From Myxococcales bacterium (GTDB lineage: Bacteria > Myxococcota > B64-G9): a DNA stretch of 50,891 nucleotides. The notes below the pieces were generated by a model, which saw only the letters and a list, made by a program, of their open reading frames with translations, was not told the origin of the DNA and did not search any database. Of this stretch, positions 1 to 8,520 are shown piece after piece. The stretch lies in NCBI GenBank assembly GCA_012798435.1, contig JAAZNF010000038.1, positions 1 through 50,891 on the forward strand, in the 5' to 3' direction. The position numbers were made by a program, and so were the translations under genes. Numbering within the stretch: position 1 is the stretch's first letter; every line of letters begins with the position of its first letter.

Positions 1-213
1 CGGTACGCAGTCGCCGGAGGGGTTCTGCACGTAGCCGGGATCGCACAGGCACAAGGTGCCGCCGCTTTGCGCCAGGCACACCGTCTTGTGCAACCCGGCG
101 CACGGGTTGGGCTGGCAGGGATCAGCGCTCCCCCCACCCCCGCATCCGGCCGCCACGAGCGCGGTTGCGGTCGCACAACACAAAGCGAGTGGGATACGCT
201 GGTTCCAATGCAT
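1..213 (-). CDS. EGF-like lipoprotein, N-terminal part (cut by window edge)
   Basis: The reverse strand reads without a stop from an ATG at 213 to base 1, giving 71 codons. The N-terminus has a short basic start, a hydrophobic stretch and a lipobox ending VAAGC at about residue 24, then a Gly-rich linker. After this comes an EGF-like Cys pattern (DPCQPNPCAG, then CLAQ, LCLCDPGY and GDC). It is therefore probably a surface lipoprotein of a kind common in Myxococcota. The C-terminus lies outside the window, so function is unknown. It follows the GH8 gene on the same strand after a 136-base gap. No strong ribosome binding site is visible before this ATG. Confidence 0.6.
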   Translation of the reverse strand, partial: MHWNQRIPLALCCATATALVAAGCGGGGSADPCQPNPCAGLHKTVCLAQSGGTLCLCDPGYVQNPSGDCVP

Positions 214-282
214 GGCTTCGATGCTACGAAAGCCAGGCCAGGGGAGTCAAACGAATCCTTGAAAAACGCCGCACCGTCTCGG

Positions 283-309
283 CCTTCCCGATTGCTTGCC
301 GCGGGAAGG
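283..309 (-). terminator. Hairpin downstream of the GH8 gene
   Basis: CCTTCCCG (283-290) and CGGGAAGG (302-309) form a perfect 8-bp stem with an 11-base loop. It sits between the stop of the GH8 gene and the start of the EGF-like lipoprotein. No U-run follows directly; a run of five T on the minus strand appears about 15 bases later. It may end the GH8 transcript or be a chance hairpin in GC-rich DNA. Confidence 0.3.
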
Positions 310-349
310 ATCCGGTGAGTTCGAGGGTCGTAATAACGTGGGCTCTTGG

Positions 350-1618
350 CTACGGCGTCCACCAGTTGCCCGAGGTTACCAGCATGCACAATAGCTTGAC
401 CGAGTCCGAGTAGTATTCCTCCGCGGGCCGGCTGGCGACCTCATCCCAGAGGGCGTCCAGCCAGGGCTGGTTCGTCCCGGACTCCGGCTCCACCATTGCG
501 GCCACCATGAAGGGAGCGATGAACCCCGCCTCCACGTCGCTGTTGAGCGCCGTCCCATCCAGATCATAGCCGCTGGTGATGGCTTGCGGATCCCCTCCCG
601 TCGCGTCGCGCACCCAAGCGTTGAGCTGGCGGATGGCCGCGCGGGAGCGAGCGTCGCCGGACACGAGGAAATCGGTGGCCAGCCGCCACGGGGTGCGGCA
701 AGCGTTGTAGCTGTAGCGCCCGTCGTTTTCTCCCTCGAGGTAGTTCGGCGGGGCGGGCCGCGGAGCAGCCCCGCTGACATCGACGATGAAATCCGGCAGC
801 AGCCCGGTCTGTGGGGCAAAAACCGCCTGAAGGTACTCGACCATGGCGTAGGCCTTGTCCACGACGGCGTTCCAGCGCGCCTCGCCGGCCGCCTCGGCGA
901 ATGCCTTGAACTCGGCGGTGATGAAATCGGAGGAGCGCGTGGCGTCCCAGTTCGGATGGGATGAATCCGTTACCCAGTCCCCGAACAGGACGGTGTTCGC
1001 CGGCTGAACCTCCGAAGCGAGGATAGCGCCCATGATCCGCCGCGCCTCGCCCAGATAGTCGATCTCCCCGTCGGAGCCCCACTGAGCGTCCGCCAACAAC
1101 AGGCCATACGCCGCGTCCACGTCCCCGTCCGTGGCGGAGGCGCTCCCGAGCGAATCGATGTTTTTGCAGGAGCCGTCCTGCGCCCAGGACATGAGGTTCC
1201 CATTGATGACGCTGGGATGCGCGACGTAATAGCGGTACAGCTGGTCGAACATGGACTTGGCGTCGGGTTCGTATCCGGCCATGAGCGCTGCCACCAGCAT
1301 GCCGTAGCCCTGACCCTCCGATACGATCCAGGCTCCCGAGCTGGTCTGGGCCTTGATGTAGGCCTGGCCCGCAGCGCACCCCGACACGAAGTACCGGCGT
1401 TTCCACTCCCGGTAGAAAGCGCCGACCGCCTCATCGAGCTCTGCTCTCGAGGGGTTGGAAGGAAAGATGACCCCTTCCGACCAGTAGCCGGCGTGGGTCC
1501 CGAAGGGGTGCCGAGGTTCCGGTCCCTCCTGACCCGGTTCACTGCTACAACCGAGCATGGTTGCCAAGATCAGGCTGAGGTTCCCGACTGCTCTCCCAAT
1601 CATGTTCTTCGCTCTCAT
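350..1618 (-). CDS. Glycoside hydrolase family 8 (endoglucanase-type) lipoprotein
   Basis: A 422-residue protein of the GH8 (alpha/alpha)6-barrel family, whose members hydrolyse beta-1,4-linked glucan, chitosan or xylan with inversion. The proposed general acid is Glu101 in SEGQGYGM; the family signature ATDGDVDAAYGLLLA (about 162-176) carries the conserved Asp. The N-terminus has a hydrophobic segment ending MLGC (Cys24), so a lipid-anchored envelope or surface enzyme is likely. The start ATG at 1618 is preceded by GGAG at good spacing. Cellulose-synthesis operons often carry a GH8 enzyme, but no bcs gene is visible here, so it could instead be scavenging. Substrate cannot be decided from sequence. 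Confidence 0.88.
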   Translation of the reverse strand: MRAKNMIGRAVGNLSLILATMLGCSSEPGQEGPEPRHPFGTHAGYWSEGVIFPSNPSRAELDEAVGAFYREWKRRYFVSGCAAGQAYIKAQTSSGAWIVSEGQGYGMLVAALMAGYEPDAKSMFDQLYRYYVAHPSVINGNLMSWAQDGSCKNIDSLGSASATDGDVDAAYGLLLADAQWGSDGEIDYLGEARRIMGAILASEVQPANTVLFGDWVTDSSHPNWDATRSSDFITAEFKAFAEAAGEARWNAVVDKAYAMVEYLQAVFAPQTGLLPDFIVDVSGAAPRPAPPNYLEGENDGRYSYNACRTPWRLATDFLVSGDARSRAAIRQLNAWVRDATGGDPQAITSGYDLDGTALNSDVEAGFIAPFMVAAMVEPESGTNQPWLDALWDEVASRPAEEYYSDSVKLLCMLVTSGNWWTP

Positions 1619-1716
1619 CGGAACTCCAGGGTTCGCTCGACCATGATCGCACCAGTAAAAAACTTCTTGCCCCCCGCCATTCGCCGGTCGCCTCCAGCGA
1701 GGCGCCGGCGCTCAGG

Positions 1717-2598
1717 CTATTCCCCCTGCTCTTCTTGCAGGTCCGGGTCCACCACCTGGCCCTCGGAATCGGTCTTGAGGTTGGCCTTCTGGCGCAGGTT
1801 CTCCTGCTCCTTTTTGATCTCCTCTTCCTGTTGCTTGAGCAGGCGCATGGCGGCGGCGGCGGCCTCCTCCTCCTCGCGCTTCTTGCGCGCCTCCTCGGCG
1901 GCTTGCTGGCGCTTGCGCTCCTCCTCGATCCGCCGCTGGGCCTCCTCGCGCTCACGCTGCTCCTTGAGGAACTTGGCGGCGGCCCGCACCTCCTCGTCAT
2001 CCGACGGCGAGGCGAAGGTCGAGCCTCCCCACTCTGCGTCGTTGCCCGCCGGCGCGGGCTCGGGCGCCAGGTTCGCCGCCTGCGTTGGTGTGACCGCCGG
2101 GGTTGGCGTCGCCGGTGGGGCAGCGGGCGTCCGGGCCTCCGCCGGCACGTCCTTGGCCGGGGCCTTGGCGCGGGCCGGCGCCCGGCCGGACTCCCCCAGC
2201 TCGGCGTCCAGCAAGCGATCGAGCGAGCGATCCGGCACCACGGCCGCGCCGCGCGCCGGGGGCTTGGCCTCGGCCTCGCGCCGGGCCTGGTCCTTCTGGT
2301 AGCGCTCGGACAAGATGCGGTGGCGGGTGCGCTCGCGGATGAACTCCTCCCGCGCCGCGTCCCAGCCGTTGCGCCACTGCTGGTACTCGCCGAGCTCGCG
2401 CCGGATCTCGGCCAGATCCTGCGGCGGCGGGGCGGCGCGGTGCGAGCGGGCCGGGGCGTCCACCACCTGGTCCCAGTCCTCGGTGCCGTCCTTCTCGTCC
2501 AGCGGATCCTCGGCCCGGCCCACGCCCGGCATGCAAAGCACCAGCACCGCCCACGCCGGCATGACACGACCGATGGTTTTCCACGTTCTCATGCCCAA
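1717..2598 (-). CDS. Exported protein with Pro/Ala-rich and charged coiled-coil regions
   Basis: A 293-residue protein of unknown function. The first 29 residues form a signal peptide ending GVGRA before EDPLDEKDG. The middle (about 110-190) is Pro/Ala-rich and probably disordered. Residues about 200-275 are an almost uninterrupted run of Glu, Lys, Arg and Gln (for example EEAQRRIEEERKRQQAAEE), predicting a long helix or coiled coil. No catalytic motif is seen. It follows the small lipoprotein gene by 19 bases on the same strand, so the two are probably co-transcribed. The repetitive composition makes homology-based naming unsafe. Confidence 0.6.
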   Translation of the reverse strand: MGMRTWKTIGRVMPAWAVLVLCMPGVGRAEDPLDEKDGTEDWDQVVDAPARSHRAAPPPQDLAEIRRELGEYQQWRNGWDAAREEFIRERTRHRILSERYQKDQARREAEAKPPARGAAVVPDRSLDRLLDAELGESGRAPARAKAPAKDVPAEARTPAAPPATPTPAVTPTQAANLAPEPAPAGNDAEWGGSTFASPSDDEEVRAAAKFLKEQREREEAQRRIEEERKRQQAAEEARKKREEEEAAAAAMRLLKQQEEEIKKEQENLRQKANLKTDSEGQVVDPDLQEEQGE

Positions 2599-2617
2599 GC
2601 TCCCCGAACGCGGCCCC

Positions 2618-3178
2618 TCAGGGCCTCGACATGGTCACGGTCGAGTCTACCACCGTGTCCTTGACGATGGACAAGCCGTCCTGGCAACCCCAGGCAGTGC
2701 GGGTGCCCTCGGCCTGGAGCCGGGAAAACCCCTCGACGAAGAACACCGCGCGATCGGCCGGCCGCACCAGCTGCACAAGCAGGTTGGGGAAGTACGTCCC
2801 GCCCGCCTGCCACACGAACTCGATGTACTTGGGCTCGTACTGCAGGGGGTTGTTCTCCGGTGCCGCCGGGTCGAAGGCGCTTCCGAGCCCGGCGCACGAG
2901 AGCTTTGCACCAGACACGGTGCGGTCGAGCAGCACCCACATGCGCGCGGAGAGCGCGATGCGCTCCATGTCCCGGCCGAAGCTCAGGTTGGCCTTGACGC
3001 TGCCGAACCCGTCGGCCTCCCCGAACACCTGGCAGCGCCCGCCAGCGCACACCGCGTCCCCCACCGGGCCGCAGTCCGAAAAATGGCCGCACTCCGGCGA
3101 GGAGCCACCGCAGCCGGCAGCGACCGCGAGGACGGCGCCGGCGAGAGCCGCGAACACGATTTCCATCCGGGGCGGCAT
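2618..3178 (-). CDS. Small Cys-containing lipoprotein, unknown function
   Basis: I chose the ATG at 3178 (MPPRMEIVF; ATG at 3166 is an alternative). The longer open frame to 3385 would run back over the divergent GTPase gene. The 186-residue product has a hydrophobic leader ending LAVAAGC, so it is a lipoprotein. It continues with a short Cys cluster (PECGHFSDCGPVGDAVCAGGRC). The rest resembles no family I recognise. A TTGCCA / TATGTC pair lies upstream on the minus strand as a possible promoter. It leads a minus-strand run with the coiled-coil gene and perhaps the GH8 gene. Confidence 0.6.
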   Translation of the reverse strand: MPPRMEIVFAALAGAVLAVAAGCGGSSPECGHFSDCGPVGDAVCAGGRCQVFGEADGFGSVKANLSFGRDMERIALSARMWVLLDRTVSGAKLSCAGLGSAFDPAAPENNPLQYEPKYIEFVWQAGGTYFPNLLVQLVRPADRAVFFVEGFSRLQAEGTRTAWGCQDGLSIVKDTVVDSTVTMSRP

Positions 3179-3236
3179 GCTTCCGACATAGCACGCCTTT
3201 CGCCGCGCTGGCAACCACCTGGTGGCCTTCAGCGCC

Positions 3237-3265
3237 TTGACAGCCGGCCCGGCGTCGGCTACAGG
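3237..3265 (+). promoter_or_regulatory. Promoter for the GTPase-like gene
   Basis: A perfect -35 TTGACA (3237-3242) is separated by 17 bases from TACAGG (3260-3265), a weak -10. This would start transcription near 3272, about 37 bases before the ATG at 3309. It lies in the divergent gap between the lipoprotein and GTPase genes. Confidence 0.5.
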
Positions 3266-3308
3266 AAGCGGCGCGAACGCTACGCTCCTACCCATTCCTG
3301 GAGGAATC

Positions 3309-4625
3309 ATGGCCAAGACCAAAGTCATCATCATGGGCGCCGCCGGCAGGGACTTCCACAACTTCAACGTGGTGTACCGCGACAACCCGAACTACGAGGT
3401 GGTGGCCTTCACCGCCACCCAGATCCCCAAGATCGGCGGCCGCACCTACCCGCCGGTGCTGGCCGGCAAGCTCTACCCCAAGGGCATCCCCATCTTCGCC
3501 GAGGAAGAGCTCACCGATCTCATCCGCAAGCACGCGGTGGACGAGGTGGCGTTCTCCTACAGCGACATCCGCCACGAGGACGTGATGCACAAGGCCTCGC
3601 TGGTGCAGTCGGCCGGGGCCAGCTTCATCCTGCTCGGCCCCAAGGCCACCATGCTCCCCTCCAAGAAACCGGTGCTTTCGGTGTGCGCGGTACGCACCGG
3701 CGTGGGCAAGAGCCAGACCACCCGCTACGCGGTGGACACCCTGCAGAAGATGGGCAAGAAGGTGGTCTCCATTCGCCACCCCATGCCCTACGGCGACCTG
3801 GCCAAGCAGGCCTGCCAGCGCTTCGCCACCCTCAAGGACCTCGACAAGCACGAGTGCACCATCGAGGAGCGCGAGGAGTACGAACCACACATCCGGCGCA
3901 AGGCGGTGGTGTACGCCGGCGTGGACTACGGCCAGATCCTGGCCGAAGCCGAGAAGGAGGCCGACGTCATCCTGTGGGACGGCGGCAACAACGACTTCCC
4001 CTTCTACCGCTCCGACCTGCTGGTCGTCCTGGTGGATCCGCACCGGGCCGGGCACGAGCTCTTGTACCACCCGGGCGAGACCAACCTGCGCATGGCCGAC
4101 GTGGTGGTCATCAACAAGATCACCACCGCCAAGCCGGAGTGGATCCAGACGGTACAGGAGAACATCGCCCGGGTGAACCCCAAGGCCACCGTGGTCAAGG
4201 CCAACAGCCCCATCACCGTCGAGCGCCCCGAGCAGGTGAAGGGGAAGCGAGTGCTGGTGATCGAGGACGGCCCCACCCTCACCCACGGCGAGATGAGCTA
4301 CGGCGCCGGTACCCTGGCCGCCGAGCAGTTCGGGGCGAAATCCATCGTGGACCCGCGCGGCGCGGCGGTGGGCTCCATCAAGGCCACCTTCAAGAAGTAC
4401 CCCCACGTGGGGCCGCTGCTCCCCGCCATGGGCTACCACAAGGAGCAGCTCGCCGATCTAGAGGCCTCCATCCGCAAGGTGGACTGCGACCTCATCCTGC
4501 TGGGCACGCCCATCGACCTCTCGCTGGTGATCAAGCTGGACAAGCCCTTCATGCGGGTGTTCTACGAGCTGGCCGACCACGGCGATCCCACGCTGGCGGA
4601 CATCATCCGCAAGAAGTTCGCCTGA
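3309..4625 (+). CDS. Cyclic 2,3-diphosphoglycerate synthetase-like GTPase
   Basis: A 438-residue protein. The N-terminus (VIIMGAAGRDFHNFN, residues 6-20) looks like a Rossmann-type nucleotide fold. A P-loop follows at about 130-136 (TGVGKSQ), and VILWDGGNNDFPF is a Walker-B-like stretch. The arrangement matches the family annotated as GTPase or cyclic 2,3-diphosphoglycerate synthetase, named from methanogens; bacterial members have no settled role. The start at 3309 is preceded by GGAGG, and the in-frame ATG at 3222 is rejected because it lies before the promoter. argF follows in the same direction after a terminator-like hairpin. In bacteria the substrate is an open question. Confidence 0.75.
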   Translation: MAKTKVIIMGAAGRDFHNFNVVYRDNPNYEVVAFTATQIPKIGGRTYPPVLAGKLYPKGIPIFAEEELTDLIRKHAVDEVAFSYSDIRHEDVMHKASLVQSAGASFILLGPKATMLPSKKPVLSVCAVRTGVGKSQTTRYAVDTLQKMGKKVVSIRHPMPYGDLAKQACQRFATLKDLDKHECTIEEREEYEPHIRRKAVVYAGVDYGQILAEAEKEADVILWDGGNNDFPFYRSDLLVVLVDPHRAGHELLYHPGETNLRMADVVVINKITTAKPEWIQTVQENIARVNPKATVVKANSPITVERPEQVKGKRVLVIEDGPTLTHGEMSYGAGTLAAEQFGAKSIVDPRGAAVGSIKATFKKYPHVGPLLPAMGYHKEQLADLEASIRKVDCDLILLGTPIDLSLVIKLDKPFMRVFYELADHGDPTLADIIRKKFA

Positions 4626-4627
4626 CC

Positions 4628-4655
4628 CCGGCCCGCCGGGCCGGCAACCTTTTTT
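4628..4655 (+). terminator. Intrinsic-terminator-like hairpin between the GTPase gene and argF
   Basis: CCGGCCC (4628-4634) and GGGCCGG (4638-4644) form a perfect 7-bp GC stem with a 3-base loop. Five bases later comes a run of six T (4650-4655). The argF ribosome binding site GGGAGG follows immediately and the ATG is at 4669. It should reduce, or conditionally control, read-through into argF. Confidence 0.6.
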
Positions 4656-4668
4656 CGGGAGGACCCAC

Positions 4669-5604
4669 ATGACCGTATCCCTGCGCCGCAAGCACCTGGT
4701 GTCGCTCAAGGATCTCACCTTCGAGGAGTTCTTCCAGATCCTGGACGTGGCCGACGAGCTGAAGCGCAAGCACGAGCGCAACGAGCGCATCGAGCCGCTA
4801 CGGGGCAAGACCCTGGCCATGATCTTCCAGAAGCCCTCGCTGCGCACCCGCATCAGCTTCGAATCCGGCATGAACCGCTACGGCGGCCACGCCATCTACC
4901 TCGGCCCGGAGGACATCCAGCTCGGCAAGCGCGAGACCACCGCTGACATCGCCCGCACCATCTCGGGCTGCTGCGACGCCATCATGGCCCGCACCTTCGG
5001 GCACGACATCGTGGTGGAGCTGGCGCGCTGGGCGCGCGTGCCGGTGGTGAACGGGCTGACCGACCGCGAGCACCCTTGCCAGATCCTGGCCGACCTCATG
5101 ACGGTGCGCGAGAAGCTGGGCGGCCTGCGCGGCCTCAAGATGGCCTTCTTGGGCGACGGCAACAACGTGGCCCACTCCCTGCTGCACGGCTGCGCCAAGG
5201 TGGGCATGCACCTGTCGCTGGCGGTGCCGCGTGGCTTCGAGCCCAAGGCCGAGGTGATCGAGGAGGCCAAGGCCGATGCCGCCCGCACCGGCGCCAAGCT
5301 CCACGTCACCCACAACCTGGAAGAGGCTGTGCGTGGCGCGGATGCGCTGTACACCGACGTGTGGGCCAGCATGGGGCAGGAGGCCGAGAAGGCCGCCCGC
5401 GCCAAGGTGATGAAGCCCTACCAGCTCAGCATGAAGGTGCTCAAGAAGGCCAAGCCCGAGGCCATCGTGCTGCACTGCCTGCCCGCCCATCGCGGCGAGG
5501 AGATCACCGACGAGGTCATCGAGAGCCCGCAGTCGGTGGTGTTCGACGAGGCCGAGAACCGCCTGCACGCCCAGATGTCGGTGCTGCTCCAAGTCATGGC
5601 CTGA
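4669..5604 (+). CDS. argF: Ornithine carbamoyltransferase
   Basis: A 311-residue cytoplasmic enzyme joining carbamoyl phosphate and ornithine to give citrulline in arginine synthesis. The carbamoyl-phosphate loop is FQKPSLRTR (about 53-61), with the S-x-R-T-R form of the motif. The ornithine side is marked by DVWASMGQE and by HCLPAHRGEEI with His269 and Cys270. Length is normal for the family. The start has GGGAGG upstream. The 3' end overlaps the convergent M16 peptidase gene by 11 bases. No other arginine gene is in the window. A catabolic role is possible in principle, but no arcA or arcC is nearby. Confidence 0.95.
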   Translation: MTVSLRRKHLVSLKDLTFEEFFQILDVADELKRKHERNERIEPLRGKTLAMIFQKPSLRTRISFESGMNRYGGHAIYLGPEDIQLGKRETTADIARTISGCCDAIMARTFGHDIVVELARWARVPVVNGLTDREHPCQILADLMTVREKLGGLRGLKMAFLGDGNNVAHSLLHGCAKVGMHLSLAVPRGFEPKAEVIEEAKADAARTGAKLHVTHNLEEAVRGADALYTDVWASMGQEAEKAARAKVMKPYQLSMKVLKKAKPEAIVLHCLPAHRGEEITDEVIESPQSVVFDEAENRLHAQMSVLLQVMA

Positions 5605-8323
5605 GCGCGGGCGCCGCCCTCCCCCGCCGCTCCTCGTCCGGCGCCGGCTCCAGGTACGACACCGTCTCGAACTCGCCGAAGGGCGCGAGCGCGCCGGCGA
5701 GTTTTTGCGCCGGGCCGACCACCGTGAGCGACAGCGCCTCGGGATCGAGGTGGCGGGCGATGGCGGCGTTCACCTCCTCGACGCCGATGCCGCCGAAGCG
5801 CCGCCGGTAGCCGCGCACCCACTCCTCTCCGAGCCCGAAGAAGTCGGCGAACACCAGCTCCTCGATGGCGCCGTCCGCCGGCTGCAAGGTGATGGGATAG
5901 CTGCCCACGATGTTCTGGCGGATGGCGGCCAGCTCCTGCTCCTCCACGCCCCGCTCGCGCAGGCGCCGGATCTCCCCGAGCAGGAGTTCGAGGGTGGCCG
6001 CCGCCTCCGGCACACGGGTGAAGGTGTAGGCCGCGAAGAACCCCGGCCCCCGGCCGGCCGCCAGGAACGAGCCCGCGCCGTAGGTCTTGCCGCCCTCGGC
6101 GCGCACCGCCTTCATCAGGCGCGAGGAGAACCCCGCCCCGCCCAGCACGTGGTTGGCGAGGATGAGCGCCGGGTAATCGGGATCGGTGCGGGCGATCCCG
6201 GCGTGCCCCACCGCCAGGCTGGCCTGGGTGACGTCGGGCTTGTCCACCAGGCGCCGCCGCGGCGGGCGTCGCGGGGCGGGCGCGGGCGTGAAGGCGGGAC
6301 CGCTCGCGCCGCGCCATCCGGCGAAGAGCCGCTCCGAGAGAGCCAGGGTCTCCTCCGGGTCCACGTCGCCGGCGATCCCCAGCAGGCCTTCCGCGGGCCG
6401 AAACGCCTCCTCCCACAGCCGGCGCAGGTCGTCGCGTTGGATGGAGCGCACGGTCTCGATGCTGGCCGGCCGGCCGCGCGCATGGTCGTAGGGGAAGATC
6501 AGCGTACGCAAATGATCGAAAGCCAGCGACAGCGGCTGGTCCTTCTGCAGGCGCAGCGCGCCCTCCTTCTGCGGCAACAGTTTCGCCAGCTCCTCCGCCG
6601 GCAGCGTGGGCTGGCGCACCATGTCGCAAAGAAGCGAGAGCACCTCGGGCAGGTGCGCGGCCAGGCAGCGTCCGCTCAGGCGAAAGAACTCCGGTCCGGT
6701 GCCCGCCGACAGGCGTGCCCCCAGGCCGTCGAGCCGGTCGGCCAGGGCCTCGGCGTCGGCGCGCTCGGTTCCCTGCGAGAGCATCTCGGCGAGCACGTCC
6801 GCGAGCCCCGCACGACCCGGCGGATCCAGCGCGTCGCCGCCGGGCAGCACGAGTTCAAATACCGCGAGTGGCAGCTCGGGCCGCCGCACGCACGTCGCCG
6901 CGAGCCCGCACGAGAGCTGGACGCGGCGTAGCGGCGGCAGCGCGATGTCGTCGAGCGCCGGCGGCCGCACGCGCCGGAAGCGCTCGGCGGTGGGCCAGCC
7001 GGCGGCGGGAGCCTCGGCTTCGGCCACACGGGTGGGCGGCGCCTTCTCCACCGTCTCGCCTTCCGCGGGTGGCACCATCACCGCCAGCGTGATCCGCTCC
7101 GGCCGCAGGTAGCGTTGGGCCACGCGCGCCACGTCCTCGGCCGTCACCGTCTGGAAGCGCCCCGCGCCTTCCAAAAAGCGCCGCCAGTCGCCCAGCACGC
7201 ACTCGGCCGTGCCCAGGGCAAAGGCCGCGCTCTCGAACGACGCGCGCTCGAACACGTGCTCGGACACGAGCTGGTTCTTGGCCTTGGCCAGCTCCTCCGG
7301 AGCCGGGCCTTCCCGCACCAGGCGTTCGGCCTCGGTGAGCAGTGCCGCTTCCACCTCCTCCGGGTCGCGGCCCGGGACGAATCCCGCGCTGAGGACGAAG
7401 AGGCCGGGATCCAGCATGGACCAGTTCCAGGCCCCGGCGAACACCGCCAGCTTGCGCTCTCGCACCAGCGCCCGGTGGAGCCGCGAGCTCTTGCCCGCGC
7501 CCAGGATGCGCTGGATGATCTCGAGCGCCGGGGTGTCGGGGTTCGCCGCCCCCACCGACTTGTACCCCGCGCACACCATGGGCAGCTCGGTCGGAAACAC
7601 GATGTGGCAGCGGCGCGCCGCCTGTTGCTCCGGCTCCACCGCCGAGACCGGCGGCGGCGGCGGGCCGGGCGGGATGTTCCCGAAGGTCTCTGCCGCGGCC
7701 GAGCGCACCCTGTCGAACGTCGCGTGGCCTGCCACGATGAGCACGGCGTTACCGGGGCGGTAGTAGGTCCGGTAGAAATCGCGCGCGTCGTCGGGGGTTG
7801 CGCGTTCGAGGTCCTCGAGCGTTCCGCCCGCGCCCCAGGCGTAGGGATGAACGGTGAAGGCCTCGGCCCGGAAGCGCTCCATCAGGTACCCCATAGGGTC
7901 GTTCTGCTGCGCCTGGCGGATCTCCTCCTTGACCACCTCGCGCTCTTTGAAGAAGTGCGAGCGCTCCAGCCGCGCCGCGCCGAAGCGATCCGCCTCCAGC
8001 GAAAGCGTAAGCTCCAGGTACTCCGCCGGCACGGTGTCGAAGTAGGCGGTGACGTCCTCGGAGGTGAAGGCGTTCTCCTGGCCGCCGACGGCATCGACGA
8101 TGCGGGCGTGCTCCTCCGGGCCGACGTCCCGCGAGCCCTTGAACATGAGATGTTCGAGCAGATGCGCGAGCCCGCGGATGCCCGGCCGTTCGTTGCGGGA
8201 TCCCGCGCGGATCCACACCTGGACCGTGACCACCGGGGCCGAGCGGTCCTCGAGGAAAAGAAGCTTCATGCCGTTCGGGAGACGGTCCTCGGTCACCTTT
8301 GGCAAGAACTTGTCGGCGCTCAT
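5594..8323 (-). CDS. M16 family zinc peptidase, two tandem lobes
   Basis: A 909-residue protein when started at ATG 8323 (MSADKFLPKV). The frame is open to 8455, but that extension has no leader-like sequence. The N-terminal half carries the inverted zinc motif HLLEH (His54, Glu57, His58) and a downstream acidic stretch EREVVKEEIRQ that supplies the third ligand. The C-terminal half repeats the fold without the HxxEH motif, as in pitrilysin- or PqqL-type single-chain enzymes. The role is probably degradation of small peptides. No clear signal peptide is seen at the chosen start, so a cytoplasmic location is inferred. The 3' end overlaps argF by 11 bases, tail to tail. Confidence 0.85.
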   Translation of the reverse strand: MSADKFLPKVTEDRLPNGMKLLFLEDRSAPVVTVQVWIRAGSRNERPGIRGLAHLLEHLMFKGSRDVGPEEHARIVDAVGGQENAFTSEDVTAYFDTVPAEYLELTLSLEADRFGAARLERSHFFKEREVVKEEIRQAQQNDPMGYLMERFRAEAFTVHPYAWGAGGTLEDLERATPDDARDFYRTYYRPGNAVLIVAGHATFDRVRSAAAETFGNIPPGPPPPPVSAVEPEQQAARRCHIVFPTELPMVCAGYKSVGAANPDTPALEIIQRILGAGKSSRLHRALVRERKLAVFAGAWNWSMLDPGLFVLSAGFVPGRDPEEVEAALLTEAERLVREGPAPEELAKAKNQLVSEHVFERASFESAAFALGTAECVLGDWRRFLEGAGRFQTVTAEDVARVAQRYLRPERITLAVMVPPAEGETVEKAPPTRVAEAEAPAAGWPTAERFRRVRPPALDDIALPPLRRVQLSCGLAATCVRRPELPLAVFELVLPGGDALDPPGRAGLADVLAEMLSQGTERADAEALADRLDGLGARLSAGTGPEFFRLSGRCLAAHLPEVLSLLCDMVRQPTLPAEELAKLLPQKEGALRLQKDQPLSLAFDHLRTLIFPYDHARGRPASIETVRSIQRDDLRRLWEEAFRPAEGLLGIAGDVDPEETLALSERLFAGWRGASGPAFTPAPAPRRPPRRRLVDKPDVTQASLAVGHAGIARTDPDYPALILANHVLGGAGFSSRLMKAVRAEGGKTYGAGSFLAAGRGPGFFAAYTFTRVPEAAATLELLLGEIRRLRERGVEEQELAAIRQNIVGSYPITLQPADGAIEELVFADFFGLGEEWVRGYRRRFGGIGVEEVNAAIARHLDPEALSLTVVGPAQKLAGALAPFGEFETVSYLEPAPDEERRGRAAPALRP

Positions 8324-8520
8324 GCGCGGCAAGCTACCACCGCAAGCACCTTCACGCCACTGGAAAGGCATCGCGCCAGCGTGTCGTCGGGCCAGAAGCC
8401 GCGCCAACGAGAGCAAAGCAATGGTCGGGGAACACCCATGGCCCGCGAGCGCCATCGATCGATGCCGCTTGACCCCGGCGCGCGCAGCGTGCGAACGTAC
8501 CCCGCCGCGGCGGAGGACGG

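Noticed and set aside
2315-4672. A 785-codon plus-strand open frame
   Set aside because: It runs antisense to two minus-strand genes and out of frame through the GTPase gene. Its product is Arg/Pro/Gly-rich with no domain pattern, which is typical of stop-poor GC-rich DNA.
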